NCBI GenBank assembly: GCA_947473045.1
Contig: CANJCO010000052.1
Span: 1-36,588, forward strand
DNA from: Myxococcales bacterium
GTDB lineage: Bacteria; Myxococcota_A; Polyangia; Polyangiales; Polyangiaceae
Reading direction: 5' to 3'
DNA: 36,588 nt
The notes beneath the pieces were generated by a model. It was given only the letters and a program-made list of their open reading frames with translations. It had not been told where the DNA came from and ran no database searches. Shown here piece by piece: positions 18,820 to 27,484 of this stretch. How positions within the stretch are numbered: the first letter of the stretch is position 1; each line of letters starts with the position of its first letter. The translations under genes and the position numbers were made by a program.

Positions 18820-19338
18820 ATGCGCACGATCCTTCGCGCGGCCTTCGCGATCGCCTTGACCGCGGCCCCTGCGGCAGGTGTGGCGCTCGCGGCCTCGCCT
18901 GTTGATCGCGCCTCGACGGAAGCGGCACTCAGCGAGCTCGAGCGCGACCCGGCCACAAAAGAGTCGGTCGCGGACGCCGCAAAGCAAGCGCGCCTCGCGC
19001 TTGATCGGGCAACGCGCATGAAGGCCGCCGGCGACGACGTGCACGCGAGGCTCGCCGAAGCCCTCGCTCACGATTGGGCCGTGGTCGCGCAAGAGCAGGC
19101 GCGTGCGACGGCCGCCGAGCAGAAGGCCGCCATCGCGCACGCTGCGGCAGGCGACGCGGGCGCGCAAACCCACCGCGCACGCGCGATGCTCGAGCAACGA
19201 CTGGCCGAAAACGGGAGACTCACCGCCGAGGTCGCGGCAGCCGAGGCCCGCGCCGACGCAGGACCGCGCGACAGCGGAAGCAAGACCGATCCGAGCGCTC
19301 CGCCAGGGGCCGCTCCGCGAAAAGCAGGGTCGAAGTGA
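18820..19338 (+). CDS. Exported Ala-rich helical protein (DUF4398-like)
   Basis: 172 residues. The signal peptide MRTILRAAFAIALTAAPAAG is followed by LAAS, with probable cleavage near residue 25. The mature part is almost entirely Ala/Glu/Arg-rich helix with heptad-like spacing (AKQARLALDRATRMKAAGD, AEQKAAIAHAAAGDAGAQ), ending in a polar tail. This resembles the DUF4398 proteins that commonly precede OmpA-like lipoproteins; the assignment is by appearance. It starts six bases after the barrel gene and overlaps the next gene by four bases (GTGA), so the three probably form one transcript and perhaps one envelope complex. Confidence 0.6.
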   Translation: MRTILRAAFAIALTAAPAAGVALAASPVDRASTEAALSELERDPATKESVADAAKQARLALDRATRMKAAGDDVHARLAEALAHDWAVVAQEQARATAAEQKAAIAHAAAGDAGAQTHRARAMLEQRLAENGRLTAEVAAAEARADAGPRDSGSKTDPSAPPGAAPRKAGSK

Positions 19339-20426
19339 GCCGCGCAAGCTTCGGCGCGATGGTGCTCGCGACGGCGGCGGCGGCGTGCGCGGGGCAGCGC
19401 GCGACGGTCCCGGCGCTGTCCCGCGCTGAGCAAACCAGCACGAGCCCGGCGGCCGCCCTTTCGAAGCAGCTGGCACCGCAGGCGCTGGGCGAAGCCAACG
19501 CGATGCTCGCGCTGGCGCGAAGCGCGCGCGAGAGCGGCGACGACGTGGGCGCGGCGCTGCTGGCCGAGCGCGCGATCGCCCTCTACCAGCGCGCGCTCAT
19601 GCTCTCGCGCACTGCGCGGGCGACGCTCGACCTTGCCGAGGCGTCTTCGGCGCTGGCGAAGGCGGAGACCGAGGGCCAGAGTCTCGACACGCAACGCGTG
19701 GCCGCAGACGCGCGCGGCGAGGCGCTCGAGCGCCGCCTGTTTCTCGCGCGCGAATCGCTTGCTCCGAAAGCGAGCGGCGCGACCGATCCGATCCGGGAGG
19801 CCGCGCGCCTGTCCGCGGCCCGCTCACTCGCCCAGACCGCGCGCTTGCTGTGCGGCGCGGCCACACTGATCGATCCGGCAACGTCCGGACTCGACGCCGA
19901 ACGTGCGAAGCTCGACGAGCTCGACAAGTTGCTCGCTGCCGCGCCCAAAATTGCTCCAATTGACGCCGCCGCGCGAGAGCGCGCCAGCTGCCTCGCATCG
20001 CTCACCGCGGCGCGCCGCGCTCAGGCCGGCGCGGTGTCAGCTGCAGCCGATCCGCTCCTCGCCGAGCTGTCTGCGGCCGGAGTAGCGCCCGTGCGCGACG
20101 AGCGGGGCATCGTCGTAACGCTCCGCGACGTGTTCGCCGGCAAGGCGCTCTCGAAAGACGCGCAGGCGCAGCTTGCCGCGCTCGGCCGCGTGGCCGCCGC
20201 GCACGCAGCGATCGCAGTCCAAATCGTTGTTCACGATGCGTCGGCGCAGCCTCCGGGCTCCGAGCGCGGCGAGCTCGCGCGTACAGCCCTCGTCGCTGCG
20301 GGAGCGAGATCCGATCGCGTGGGCGTTGAAATGGCAGGCACCCGCGCGCCGATCGTCGACCCTGGCGACGCGAAAAATCGCGGCCGTAACGCGCGCGTCG
20401 ACGTCGTGTTCGTTACCGGCGACTGA
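19335..20426 (+). CDS. OmpA-like lipoprotein with helical N-terminal domain
   Basis: 363 residues from a GTG start in a GTGA overlap with the previous stop. The N-terminus VSRASFGAMVLATAAAAC is a short lipoprotein signal with a lipobox-like AAAC. Residues about 40-240 are Ala-rich helices similar in character to the upstream protein. The last 110 residues are OmpA-like: LRDVFAGKALSKDAQAQLAAL, IVVHDAS, then NRGRNARVDVVF, the NxxxNRRVE-type element that binds diaminopimelate in peptidoglycan. Expected to tether the outer membrane to the wall. Frames that start earlier run through the upstream gene and are not used. Confidence 0.75.
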   Translation: MSRASFGAMVLATAAAACAGQRATVPALSRAEQTSTSPAAALSKQLAPQALGEANAMLALARSARESGDDVGAALLAERAIALYQRALMLSRTARATLDLAEASSALAKAETEGQSLDTQRVAADARGEALERRLFLARESLAPKASGATDPIREAARLSAARSLAQTARLLCGAATLIDPATSGLDAERAKLDELDKLLAAAPKIAPIDAAARERASCLASLTAARRAQAGAVSAAADPLLAELSAAGVAPVRDERGIVVTLRDVFAGKALSKDAQAQLAALGRVAAAHAAIAVQIVVHDASAQPPGSERGELARTALVAAGARSDRVGVEMAGTRAPIVDPGDAKNRGRNARVDVVFVTGD

Positions 20427-20474
20427 CCCCGCTCCCGCCCGCTTCGATCCCTTGCGGCTGGCGCGGTCGCGTTC

Positions 20475-20480
20475 TACCAA
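20475..20480 (+). promoter_or_regulatory. Putative -10 box before the dCMP deaminase gene
   Basis: TACCAA, eight bases before the ATG at 20489; no Shine-Dalgarno sequence visible. Part of the same start-proximal pattern. Confidence 0.28.
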
Positions 20481-20488
20481 GCAGCGTC

Positions 20489-20926
20489 ATGAGCCGATCG
20501 CGTGTGTCGTGGGACGAGTATTTCATGAACATCGCGCGCGAAGTCGCCACGCGCGCGACCTGTGATCGCAAGCACGTCGGCGCGGTCATCGTTCGCGACC
20601 GCAACATCCTCGCGACCGGCTACAACGGGTCGGTGCGCGGTCTGCCGCACTGCGACGACGCCGGGCACTTGATGGAAGACGGCCACTGCGTTCGCACCGT
20701 GCACGCCGAAGCCAACGCCATCACACAGGCCGCGATGAGCGGCGCAGGCATCGGCGGCGCGGGCATTTACGTCACGGCCTCGCCCTGCTGGAACTGCTTC
20801 AAGCTCATCGTCAATTCGGGAATTCGTCGCATCAGCTTCGGCGAGTTCTACCGCGATCAGAAGATCTTCGAGGTGTCGCTCACCCTTGGCATCGAGCTGG
20901 TCGACCTGTCGAAGAAGCCCGAATGA
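20489..20926 (+). CDS. Deoxycytidylate (dCMP) deaminase, ComEB-like
   Basis: A 145-residue zinc-dependent cytidine-deaminase-fold enzyme that converts dCMP to dUMP for thymidylate synthesis. Zinc ligands are His72 and Cys100/Cys103 (HAEAN, PCWNC), and Glu74 is the proton shuttle. WDEYFMNIAREVATRATC and the HCVRTVHAEANA context are the dCMP deaminase signatures that distinguish it from tRNA or free-base deaminases. An additional Cys/His set (CDRKHVG and HCDDAGH) could form the second zinc site found in some family members. The stop overlaps the ddl start by four bases (ATGA). Confidence 0.92.
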   Translation: MSRSRVSWDEYFMNIAREVATRATCDRKHVGAVIVRDRNILATGYNGSVRGLPHCDDAGHLMEDGHCVRTVHAEANAITQAAMSGAGIGGAGIYVTASPCWNCFKLIVNSGIRRISFGEFYRDQKIFEVSLTLGIELVDLSKKPE

Positions 20927-21906
20927 AGATCGCCGTCATCGCGGGAGGCGCTTCGGTCGAGGCCGAAGTGAGCCGGGCGTCCGCCGCAGGCGTGTCGGCC
21001 GCGCTCAAGCTTGCGGGGCATGAGGTAACGACGCTCGAGCTCGATCGCGCGCTCGCGGCCTCCCTGCTTTCAGGTCAATTCGACGTCGCGTTTCCGGTCG
21101 CGCACGGGGCGCTCGGCGAAGACGGATCGCTGCAGGGGCTGCTCGAAGTGCTCGACATCGGCTACGTCGGGTCGAACGTGCTCGCGAGCGCTGCGGCCAT
21201 GAGCAAGCCGCTCGCGAAGCTCGTGTTCGCGAGCGTCGGGCTCCCGGTTGCGAGGGGCATCGCGATCGCGCGCGGAGACGCAACGAGCGCCGCCGCAAGG
21301 GCGAGGGCCGAGCTCGGGGGCGGCATCGTCGTGAAGCCCGCAGCGAGCGGATCGGCCATCGGCGTCACGCGCATCGAACCCGGCATGCCCGACGCAGCCG
21401 TGGCCGCAGCGCTCACCGAAGTTTGGCAGCTCGACGCCGTCGCGCTGGTCGAGCAGTTCGCGCGCGGGCGGGAGATCACCTGCTCCGTGCTCGACGCGGG
21501 AGACGGTCCGCGCGCGCTCGCCGCGACCGAGATCGTTTCGCGAAAAGATGCATTCTACAACTATTCTGCGAAGTACGGACCCGGGCGCAGCGAGCACCTG
21601 TGCCCTGCGCCGCTCGGCGACGCCCTCACACGCGCGGTGCACGATTTGGCCGTGCGCGCCCACGTCGCCCTCGGCTGCCGGGACCTGTCGCGCGCCGACT
21701 TCGTGGTGGGCGACGGCGACAACGCAGGCGCCATCACCCTGCTCGAAGTGAACACGCTGCCCGGTTTTACCCCCACCAGCCTGTTTCCCGAGGCTGCGCT
21801 CGCCGCGGGCATTTCGTTCCCCGAGCTGTGCGACCAGCTCGCCCGCGCAGCCTTCGCGCGGGGAGCCACGCCGAGGAACGCACCTCGCGCGCTGCCTACA
21901 GAATGA
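20923..21906 (+). CDS. ddl: D-alanine--D-alanine ligase
   Basis: A 327-residue ATP-grasp ligase making D-Ala-D-Ala for peptidoglycan in the cytosol. The family elements appear in order: a Gly-rich start with EAEVS, HGALGEDGSLQGLLE, VVKPAASGSAIGV (ATP-binding loop), YNYSAKYGPGRSEHLCPA, and the magnesium/substrate segment EVNTLPGFTPTSLFP. Length is normal for the family. It is translationally coupled to dCMP deaminase, an unusual partner, and its 3' end overlaps the convergent fabH by 11 bases. Confidence 0.95.
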   Translation: MKIAVIAGGASVEAEVSRASAAGVSAALKLAGHEVTTLELDRALAASLLSGQFDVAFPVAHGALGEDGSLQGLLEVLDIGYVGSNVLASAAAMSKPLAKLVFASVGLPVARGIAIARGDATSAAARARAELGGGIVVKPAASGSAIGVTRIEPGMPDAAVAAALTEVWQLDAVALVEQFARGREITCSVLDAGDGPRALAATEIVSRKDAFYNYSAKYGPGRSEHLCPAPLGDALTRAVHDLAVRAHVALGCRDLSRADFVVGDGDNAGAITLLEVNTLPGFTPTSLFPEAALAAGISFPELCDQLARAAFARGATPRNAPRALPTE

Positions 21907-22900
21907 CCACCGCGCCGCCCCACGTATAGCCGCTCCCGAACGCCGCCATGAGCACCCGCGAGCCGCGCCCGCACCGGCCCTCGCGCCAGGCCTCAGACAA
22001 CCCGAGCGGGATCGTCGCGGCCGTGGTGTTGCCGTATTTTTCGATGTTGTGCACGGTCTTGCTCTCGGCGATCCCGAGCTTCTGACCGACGAACTGATTG
22101 ATGCGCAGGTTTGCCTGATGCGGGACGAAGAGGTCGACCTGATCGGTGCCCATTTGCGCGATCGACAGCACCTCGCGCGCGACCTCCGGCATCTTCTCGG
22201 TGGCCCAGCGAAACACCTGCTTGCCGTTCATCGCCGGAAAATGTTTGCCCGCGTCGAGCATCTCGGCCGTGAGCCTCGGAACATAAGCGCTGGCCGGCGC
22301 CTCGACCCAGAGGTCCTTCGCGCCGGAGCCATCGGCGTGCAACTTGAGCGCGTGGATGCCCTGCTCGGCGGAGGTGGCGCGACCGATGATCGCCGCGCCC
22401 GCGCCATCGCCAAAGAGCACCGCGACATCGCGGCCGCGATCGTTAAACTCGACGCCCGTAGAGTGTACTTCGGCGCCGACCAGCAGGATGTTTTCGTAGA
22501 CGCCTGCGCGCACCCACGCATCTGCGATCGACAGCCCGTAGAGAAACCCCGAACACTGGTTGCGGATGTCGAGGGCGGGCACGCCGTGCAGGCCGAGTTT
22601 GTCGCCCAAAAAGCAGCCGGCGCCCGGGAAATTGTGGTCGGGAGACAGCGTCGCGAAGATGATCGCGTCGATGTCTTCGCGGCGTCTTCCGGCGTGTTCG
22701 AGCGCCATGTCGACCGCGGGGATCGCAAGGTCGCTCGCGCCGATGCCGGAGTGCTCGATGTACCGACGCTCGCGAATGCCGGTGCGCTGCACGATCCACT
22801 CGTCGGTCGTGCTCATCAGCTTGGCGAGGTCGTGATTGGTGACGACCTTCGTGGGAACGTAGTGGCCAACGCCGAGGATGGCGGAACGCGCGAAACTCAT
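21896..22900 (-). CDS. fabH: 3-oxoacyl-ACP synthase III (KAS III)
   Basis: A 334-residue thiolase-fold condensing enzyme that starts fatty-acid chains from acyl-CoA and malonyl-ACP. The catalytic triad is visible: Cys116 in NQCSGFLYG, His in PHQANLR and Asn in YGNTTAA. GDGAGAA and the closing SGYTWGG are typical. The sequence around the Cys (IRNQCSGF) differs from the AAACAGF of E. coli FabH, so a preference for other primers, such as branched or longer acyl-CoA, is possible. The minus-strand sequence AAAAGGTG (22908-22915) lies seven bases before the ATG and is a good ribosome site. No other fatty-acid genes are nearby. Confidence 0.92.
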   Translation of the reverse strand: MSFARSAILGVGHYVPTKVVTNHDLAKLMSTTDEWIVQRTGIRERRYIEHSGIGASDLAIPAVDMALEHAGRRREDIDAIIFATLSPDHNFPGAGCFLGDKLGLHGVPALDIRNQCSGFLYGLSIADAWVRAGVYENILLVGAEVHSTGVEFNDRGRDVAVLFGDGAGAAIIGRATSAEQGIHALKLHADGSGAKDLWVEAPASAYVPRLTAEMLDAGKHFPAMNGKQVFRWATEKMPEVAREVLSIAQMGTDQVDLFVPHQANLRINQFVGQKLGIAESKTVHNIEKYGNTTAATIPLGLSEAWREGRCGRGSRVLMAAFGSGYTWGGAVVIL

Positions 22901-22907
22901 GACTGCG

Positions 22908-22915
22908 CACCTTTT
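22908..22915 (-). promoter_or_regulatory. Shine-Dalgarno site of fabH
   Basis: AAAAGGTG read on the minus strand, seven bases before the ATG at 22900. It shows that some first genes in this genome have conventional leaders, in contrast to the start-proximal -10 pattern. Confidence 0.6.
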
Positions 22916-22975
22916 CGCAGCCGGTCGCCGGGTGCAAGCGGAAGCGCGCGGGAAGTGCCCATCATGGTAGGATAG

Positions 22976-22981
22976 TACGCT
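22976..22981 (+). promoter_or_regulatory. Putative -10 box of kinase 2
   Basis: TACGCT in the context TAGTACGCTTGG, about 30 bases before the ATG at 23012. Kinase 1 has the same hexamer followed by a T at 11162-11168. It lies in the 111-base divergent gap between fabH and kinase 2. Low-confidence reading. Confidence 0.3.
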
Positions 22982-23011
22982 TGGCGCACGGCCCGACCGG
23001 CCGCGCTCCGC

Positions 23012-24514
23012 ATGAACAGGAAGGTCGCTCTGATCCCCGTTGGCACCGTCATCGCCTCAAAATACCGCGTGCTCCGCCTGCTCGGCGATGGCGGGATGGG
23101 CGCCGTTTACGAGGCCCGGCACGAGCGGCTGGGCACGAGCGTTGCGCTGAAGGTGATGCATCCCGAGCTCGCTCGGCGGCCCGGCATTTCGGAGCGATTT
23201 CTTCAGGAGGCCCGCGTCTCCGCGCAGATCAGGAGCCCGCACGTGGTGCAGGTGCTCGACGTCGACCAGACGCCCGACGGCGTCGCGTACCTCGTGATGG
23301 AGCTGCTCGTCGGCGAGCCGCTCGGGCGCCTCCTCGATCGCGTGCGCACGGTGCCCGCGGCAGAAGCTGTAGACTACAGCTGTCAGATCCTCGCGGCGCT
23401 CGAGGCCGCGCACGCGGTCGGCGTCGTGCACCGCGACCTCAAGCCCGAGAATGTCTTCATTACGAACGTCGGCGGGCGGCGCGTGCTCAAGCTCATCGAT
23501 TTCGGGATCGCGAAGGTGCGGCAGATCGATGTCGCCGCCCGCAACTTGACGCTCGCAGGCGTGGCGATGGGTACCGTCGAATACATGGCGCCGGAGCAGG
23601 CCTTCTCCGCCGACAAGGCAGACGCACGCAGCGACCTCTACGCTCTGGGCGTGATGCTCTACGAGTTGCTCGCCGGGGTTCGTCCCGTCCGAGGCGACGA
23701 CGCCCGAACCGTCGCGACGCGCGTCGAGCGTGGAGAGCTCGTGCCGCTTCTTGCGGCGGCGCCCAGCACGCCCCCCGAGCTGGCTGCGCTGTGCCATCGC
23801 GCGATGTCTCCGCGGCCGGAGCTGCGCTTTCAGAGCGCCACCGAAATGCGCCTCGCGCTCGAATCGCTGGCGCTCGACCCCCGACCGGGCGCGCCCCCCG
23901 CGTTTGCAACGATCGGTGCCCCGGCCGGCGGCCTTGTGCAAGCGACCTACCCCGGCCCCGCGCCGATCGCGTTCTCGCCGGCCCCCGCACCTGTCGCCCC
24001 CTACGGCGCCCCGGGGTCTTCCCAGGGTTCAGCGCTCCCCCTGCCTCCGCGGCGCGAGCATCCGCGCACCCGAGGAGCCGGCACCCGCACGCTGCTCATC
24101 GGCGGCCCGCTGCTGCTGCTCATCGGCGGAGGTGCGATTGTCTACGCTTCGCTTCAGGGCGGCTCTCCCGCGGCCGAAACTCCGACCGTCCCGGTGGCCG
24201 TCGATGCTGCGCCGAGCGCACCGACGGCAACGCCGCCGGTCGACGATGATCCGTTGAAGCCCCTCCGTTCATCACAGCCGACGATCACGCCGACCGCGGC
24301 GCCCCACGCCCCGGTCACCGCGCGCGATGCAGGCGGTGCCGACGCTACGGTAAGCCCCGCCAACCCGGAAGTCGGGCCCCCGACTTTTCCGTTTCCGCAG
24401 GGGTTTCCGATGCCCAATTTCGGCGTCGACGGGGGGTTTCCGATCTTCCCGCTGCCTTCGTCATTTCAGCTCCCGACGGCCTTGCCGGGGCTGCCGCCTC
24501 CACCAGCGCATTGA
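23012..24514 (+). CDS. Membrane-anchored Ser/Thr protein kinase (kinase 2)
   Basis: 500 residues. A complete Hanks-type kinase domain spans about 18-290: Gly loop GDGGMGAVYEA, Lys47 (VALKV), HRDLKPEN with Asp142, DFG at Asp163, GTVEYMAPEQA and DARSDLYALG. A Pro/Ala-rich linker follows, then one helix (about 364-386, LLIGGPLLLLIGGGAIVYASL) and a tail of about 115 residues rich in Pro, Ala and Thr. The tail ends in Phe/Pro/Gly-rich repeats (FPFPQGFPMPNFG, FPIFPLPSSF) with no recognised ligand-binding fold. Layout and size match kinase 1. It lies 30 bases before the DUF4175-like gene, which has its own promoter-like block. Confidence 0.93.
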   Translation: MNRKVALIPVGTVIASKYRVLRLLGDGGMGAVYEARHERLGTSVALKVMHPELARRPGISERFLQEARVSAQIRSPHVVQVLDVDQTPDGVAYLVMELLVGEPLGRLLDRVRTVPAAEAVDYSCQILAALEAAHAVGVVHRDLKPENVFITNVGGRRVLKLIDFGIAKVRQIDVAARNLTLAGVAMGTVEYMAPEQAFSADKADARSDLYALGVMLYELLAGVRPVRGDDARTVATRVERGELVPLLAAAPSTPPELAALCHRAMSPRPELRFQSATEMRLALESLALDPRPGAPPAFATIGAPAGGLVQATYPGPAPIAFSPAPAPVAPYGAPGSSQGSALPLPPRREHPRTRGAGTRTLLIGGPLLLLIGGGAIVYASLQGGSPAAETPTVPVAVDAAPSAPTATPPVDDDPLKPLRSSQPTITPTAAPHAPVTARDAGGADATVSPANPEVGPPTFPFPQGFPMPNFGVDGGFPIFPLPSSFQLPTALPGLPPPPAH

Positions 24515-24518
24515 GGCG

Positions 24519-24544
24519 CGCGCGAACTGCGCTACCGTGGGGCC
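24519..24544 (+). promoter_or_regulatory. Promoter-like block B (twin of 12871-12896)
   Basis: A 26-base block ending at the GTG at 24545, 21 of 26 bases identical to the block before the outer-membrane protein gene at 12897. It contains TACCGT (24533-24538) six bases before the start codon. Two unrelated genes sharing such a block right up to the start codon suggests a common promoter type. Confidence 0.5.
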
Positions 24545-27484
24545 GTGCGCAAACCGCGCGATCGTCGCAAGAAGAGAGACCTCGGCCGAGACGTCGAAGA
24601 CGCTCTCGGTAACTTCACGTTCCTGTGGCGTGCGACGCTGCGCGTTCCGCGTGCGCGGGCGATCGCGGCGCTCGGCACGCTCGTGTTCGTGCTGGCCATG
24701 CTCCTCGCCCGCCGCGGTACGGCTGGCGCGCGAGCCGGCGCGATCGCGGCCGGGGTTCTGACCGCAGCCGCCGTCGCCGTCATGCTGCTGCGCGAGCGCC
24801 GCATCTGGATGGATCCGAGCCGCATCATCGATCGGCTCGCCGGCCGCGCGATGCCCGAGCAGGCCGCGAGAGCCCAGCGCGCCCTTTCGCTTCTCGACGC
24901 GGATGGGCAGCCCGCCGATGGGTCGGTTTCGCCCGTGCTTACGCGGCTCCACGTCGCGCGCGCGCTCGCCGCGCTTCCTGGCGACGCGATCGCAGGCGAA
25001 GCGACTCGCGTCGCGCGCCGTTTCGGGCTTGCCGCGCTCGCCCTGACGGTGGCCACGATCGCGGCTATCTCGTCGAATCCGTGGGGCGTCGTCGAAGGCA
25101 TGGATATCATCGTCGCCCGTAGCGGCGCCGCGCCGGTGGGCATGCCCTGGCTCGATAACCCCGTGCTCACAGCGCGGCCACCGGACTACCTTCACCAGGA
25201 AGAACGGAGACTGCGCCTCGGCGACGCAGCCCAGCTTCCGCGCGGCTCGGTCATTTCGTTTCGCGGCGCGCCGCTTCACGCGGGCCGCAAGCTCGCGCTC
25301 TACGACGGAGTCGACGAGGTGCCGTTCGTCGACGACGGCGCCGGAAAAGTGATCGCCCGATGGCCGCTCGAGCGGAGCGCAGAGCTGCGCGTGGTGGCGC
25401 GATTCGGAAACGTGCGCATCGAAGACGCCGACACGACGCCCGTAAAATCGCTGTCCGACCTCTCGCCCGTCGTCGAGCTCGAAGGGGCACCACGCCAGCT
25501 GAAATTGGTCGAGAGCGCCGCCCCCGTCGAAATTCGCTACCGCGCGACCGACGACCACGGACTGCGCGAGGTACACCTCGTGCTGCGCAGCGGTGCGCGC
25601 GAGGAGCGCCGCGTGCTCGCCAAACTCGATGGCGAAACACTGAGCGACCGCGGCGGTTACGTCCTGAAAGCAAGCGACGCGTTCTTCAAGAAGAGCCACG
25701 CGCCGATCGCGATCGTCGTCGAAGCCAAAGACAACGACCCGATCACCGGTCCCAAGTGGGGGGCGAGCGCCGCGATCACCGCCATTCCTCCCGACGTGGG
25801 CGAGCCGGAGACCCGCAGGCTCGCGGCGCTGCGGACGCTGCGCGATGCCTACGTCGATGCCACCGCGCATGTGCTGGCAAACGCGCTGCCGCAGCTACCC
25901 GCGGCGCGCCGGGCGCTGACCGACCAAGAAGACGCCGAACACCTGAAAAACGGGTTGCTGCTCGATGAGACGCTCTCGACGTCGTACGCAGGAGTCACGA
26001 TCGCGGGACGCGTGCGGGCCCTGCTGCGCGCGCAAGCCCAGAAGCTCGACGAGGCGATGCGGGCCGAGGTCCGGGCGCCGACCGCGGCGACCCACGCAGC
26101 GCTCATCAAGGCCACTGAAACGATGACGCTGGTGGTCGACGGCGTCATGCGCGGGCAGGGCCTTCGGGACGCCCGATCGTCGGCGAAACAGCTCGTCGAG
26201 GTCGCCGACGATCTGGGGCTGGGCGCGGCGCAATCGCAGCGTGCGGGCGAAGCCGAGCGCGGCGGGCAGCGCTTCTCGGCCGCGTCCATCGTCCTCGGCG
26301 GCGGACAAAGGCAGCTCGCTGCGATGGGTGTGCTCGGGCGCGATCTGTCCGGCGCAGTCGGCGCGGCCCTCAAGCGCGCTGAGCGCGCGGGCACCGCGGG
26401 CGATTGGCCGCACGCCGAGCTTGCCGCGCGGGATCTCGCCGCGCGACTGCGCCAACCGGATCCGTCGTTCGGCGCGAAAGGCTCGGGCAGCGGCCACGCG
26501 AGCGGAGAGTCGGGCGCGGCGGCGGGCGGCGGAAGCGACGAAGGCGGCGGCGAGGCCGAACGGGCGTTCAACGAGGCCGCGCAGGACCTCGAAAACCTGG
26601 CGCAGGAGCACGCCGGCGCGATCGGCGATGTCGAGCGCGCGCTCAGTCAGGCCCAGAGCCAGGACGACCTCGATGCGCTTCGCAACGACGCGGCCGAACA
26701 CGCGAAGGCCGTACGCGAGGCGCTAGGCGCGATGCCCTCCATCGGCACGGGAAGCGACTCGTGGACGAGCAAAGGCGCCGCTTCTAAAGAGCTCGCCGAT
26801 CAGATGGCCCGATCCCTCGAACAGGGAAACCCTGCCGACGCCGTACAGAGTGGTCGCAGCGCCCTGCAGGCACTCGACGAGGCGCGGCGAATCGCGCAAC
26901 GCACGCGCCACTTCGAAGACGACGCGCGCCGCGCCGGCGCCAGGATCGAAGAGGCCCGGCGCAAGCTGGAACCTGAGGTCGACTGGGCCGCGAAGCAATT
27001 GGACGAGCTTCGAAAAAAGGCCTCCCAGCGCGCCGGGGGCGAGTTGCGCAAGAGCGGCGCCGGCGAGGAAAAGCTGGCCGATCGCGCTGGCAAGCTCAGC
27101 GAAAAAGCGCGCGAGCAAGGTTCGCTTCCTGAGCCGGCGATCGACGCTCTCGGTGAGGCTGAACAGCTGGCCCGCGACGCGGCGCGCGCGCTCGAACGCG
27201 GCGACGCCGAGCTCGCAATGCGACTGCAGCACGACGCGCAACGACAGCTCGAAGCCGCGCGTCAGGCGCTCGGTCAGGACGACGGCCAGGACGAAGCCGA
27301 CCGCGCCCGCGAGGGCAAGGCAGAGGGAGACGACGGGGCCGCCGGGCGCGCCGATATCCCGAAGGCAGACGCGCACAAAGGCCCGGAAGAATTTCGCAGA
27401 CGTGTCGTCAAAGGGCTCGCACAGCCGGGCAGCGCGCGCCAACGCGACGCGATCAAGCGCTACGCCGAGGGACTGCTCCGATGA
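24545..27484 (+). CDS. Large membrane protein with extended helical region (DUF4175-like)
   Basis: 979 residues from a GTG start. Two N-terminal membrane helices (about 38-58 and 62-82) and a third (about 160-178) surround a short loop. A strand-rich region (about 210-420) contains LSPVVELEG and EIRYRATDDHGLREVHL, the latter typical of DUF4175-type proteins. From about residue 430 to the end there are long Ala/Glu/Arg/Gln-rich helices, probably coiled coils, broken by a Gly/Ser-rich patch near 645-675. The large exported helical domain suggests a scaffold or mechanical role in the envelope. The function of the family is unknown. Its stop overlaps the protease start by four bases. Confidence 0.68.
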   Translation: MRKPRDRRKKRDLGRDVEDALGNFTFLWRATLRVPRARAIAALGTLVFVLAMLLARRGTAGARAGAIAAGVLTAAAVAVMLLRERRIWMDPSRIIDRLAGRAMPEQAARAQRALSLLDADGQPADGSVSPVLTRLHVARALAALPGDAIAGEATRVARRFGLAALALTVATIAAISSNPWGVVEGMDIIVARSGAAPVGMPWLDNPVLTARPPDYLHQEERRLRLGDAAQLPRGSVISFRGAPLHAGRKLALYDGVDEVPFVDDGAGKVIARWPLERSAELRVVARFGNVRIEDADTTPVKSLSDLSPVVELEGAPRQLKLVESAAPVEIRYRATDDHGLREVHLVLRSGAREERRVLAKLDGETLSDRGGYVLKASDAFFKKSHAPIAIVVEAKDNDPITGPKWGASAAITAIPPDVGEPETRRLAALRTLRDAYVDATAHVLANALPQLPAARRALTDQEDAEHLKNGLLLDETLSTSYAGVTIAGRVRALLRAQAQKLDEAMRAEVRAPTAATHAALIKATETMTLVVDGVMRGQGLRDARSSAKQLVEVADDLGLGAAQSQRAGEAERGGQRFSAASIVLGGGQRQLAAMGVLGRDLSGAVGAALKRAERAGTAGDWPHAELAARDLAARLRQPDPSFGAKGSGSGHASGESGAAAGGGSDEGGGEAERAFNEAAQDLENLAQEHAGAIGDVERALSQAQSQDDLDALRNDAAEHAKAVREALGAMPSIGTGSDSWTSKGAASKELADQMARSLEQGNPADAVQSGRSALQALDEARRIAQRTRHFEDDARRAGARIEEARRKLEPEVDWAAKQLDELRKKASQRAGGELRKSGAGEEKLADRAGKLSEKAREQGSLPEPAIDALGEAEQLARDAARALERGDAELAMRLQHDAQRQLEAARQALGQDDGQDEADRAREGKAEGDDGAAGRADIPKADAHKGPEEFRRRVVKGLAQPGSARQRDAIKRYAEGLLR

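Noticed and set aside
19074-20426. A longer OmpA-lipoprotein frame, or a frameshifted fusion with the upstream helical gene
   Set aside because: The early part of the frame overlaps the helical protein gene. The GTG at 19335 gives a lipoprotein signal and a GTGA coupling, so two separate intact genes explain the data better.
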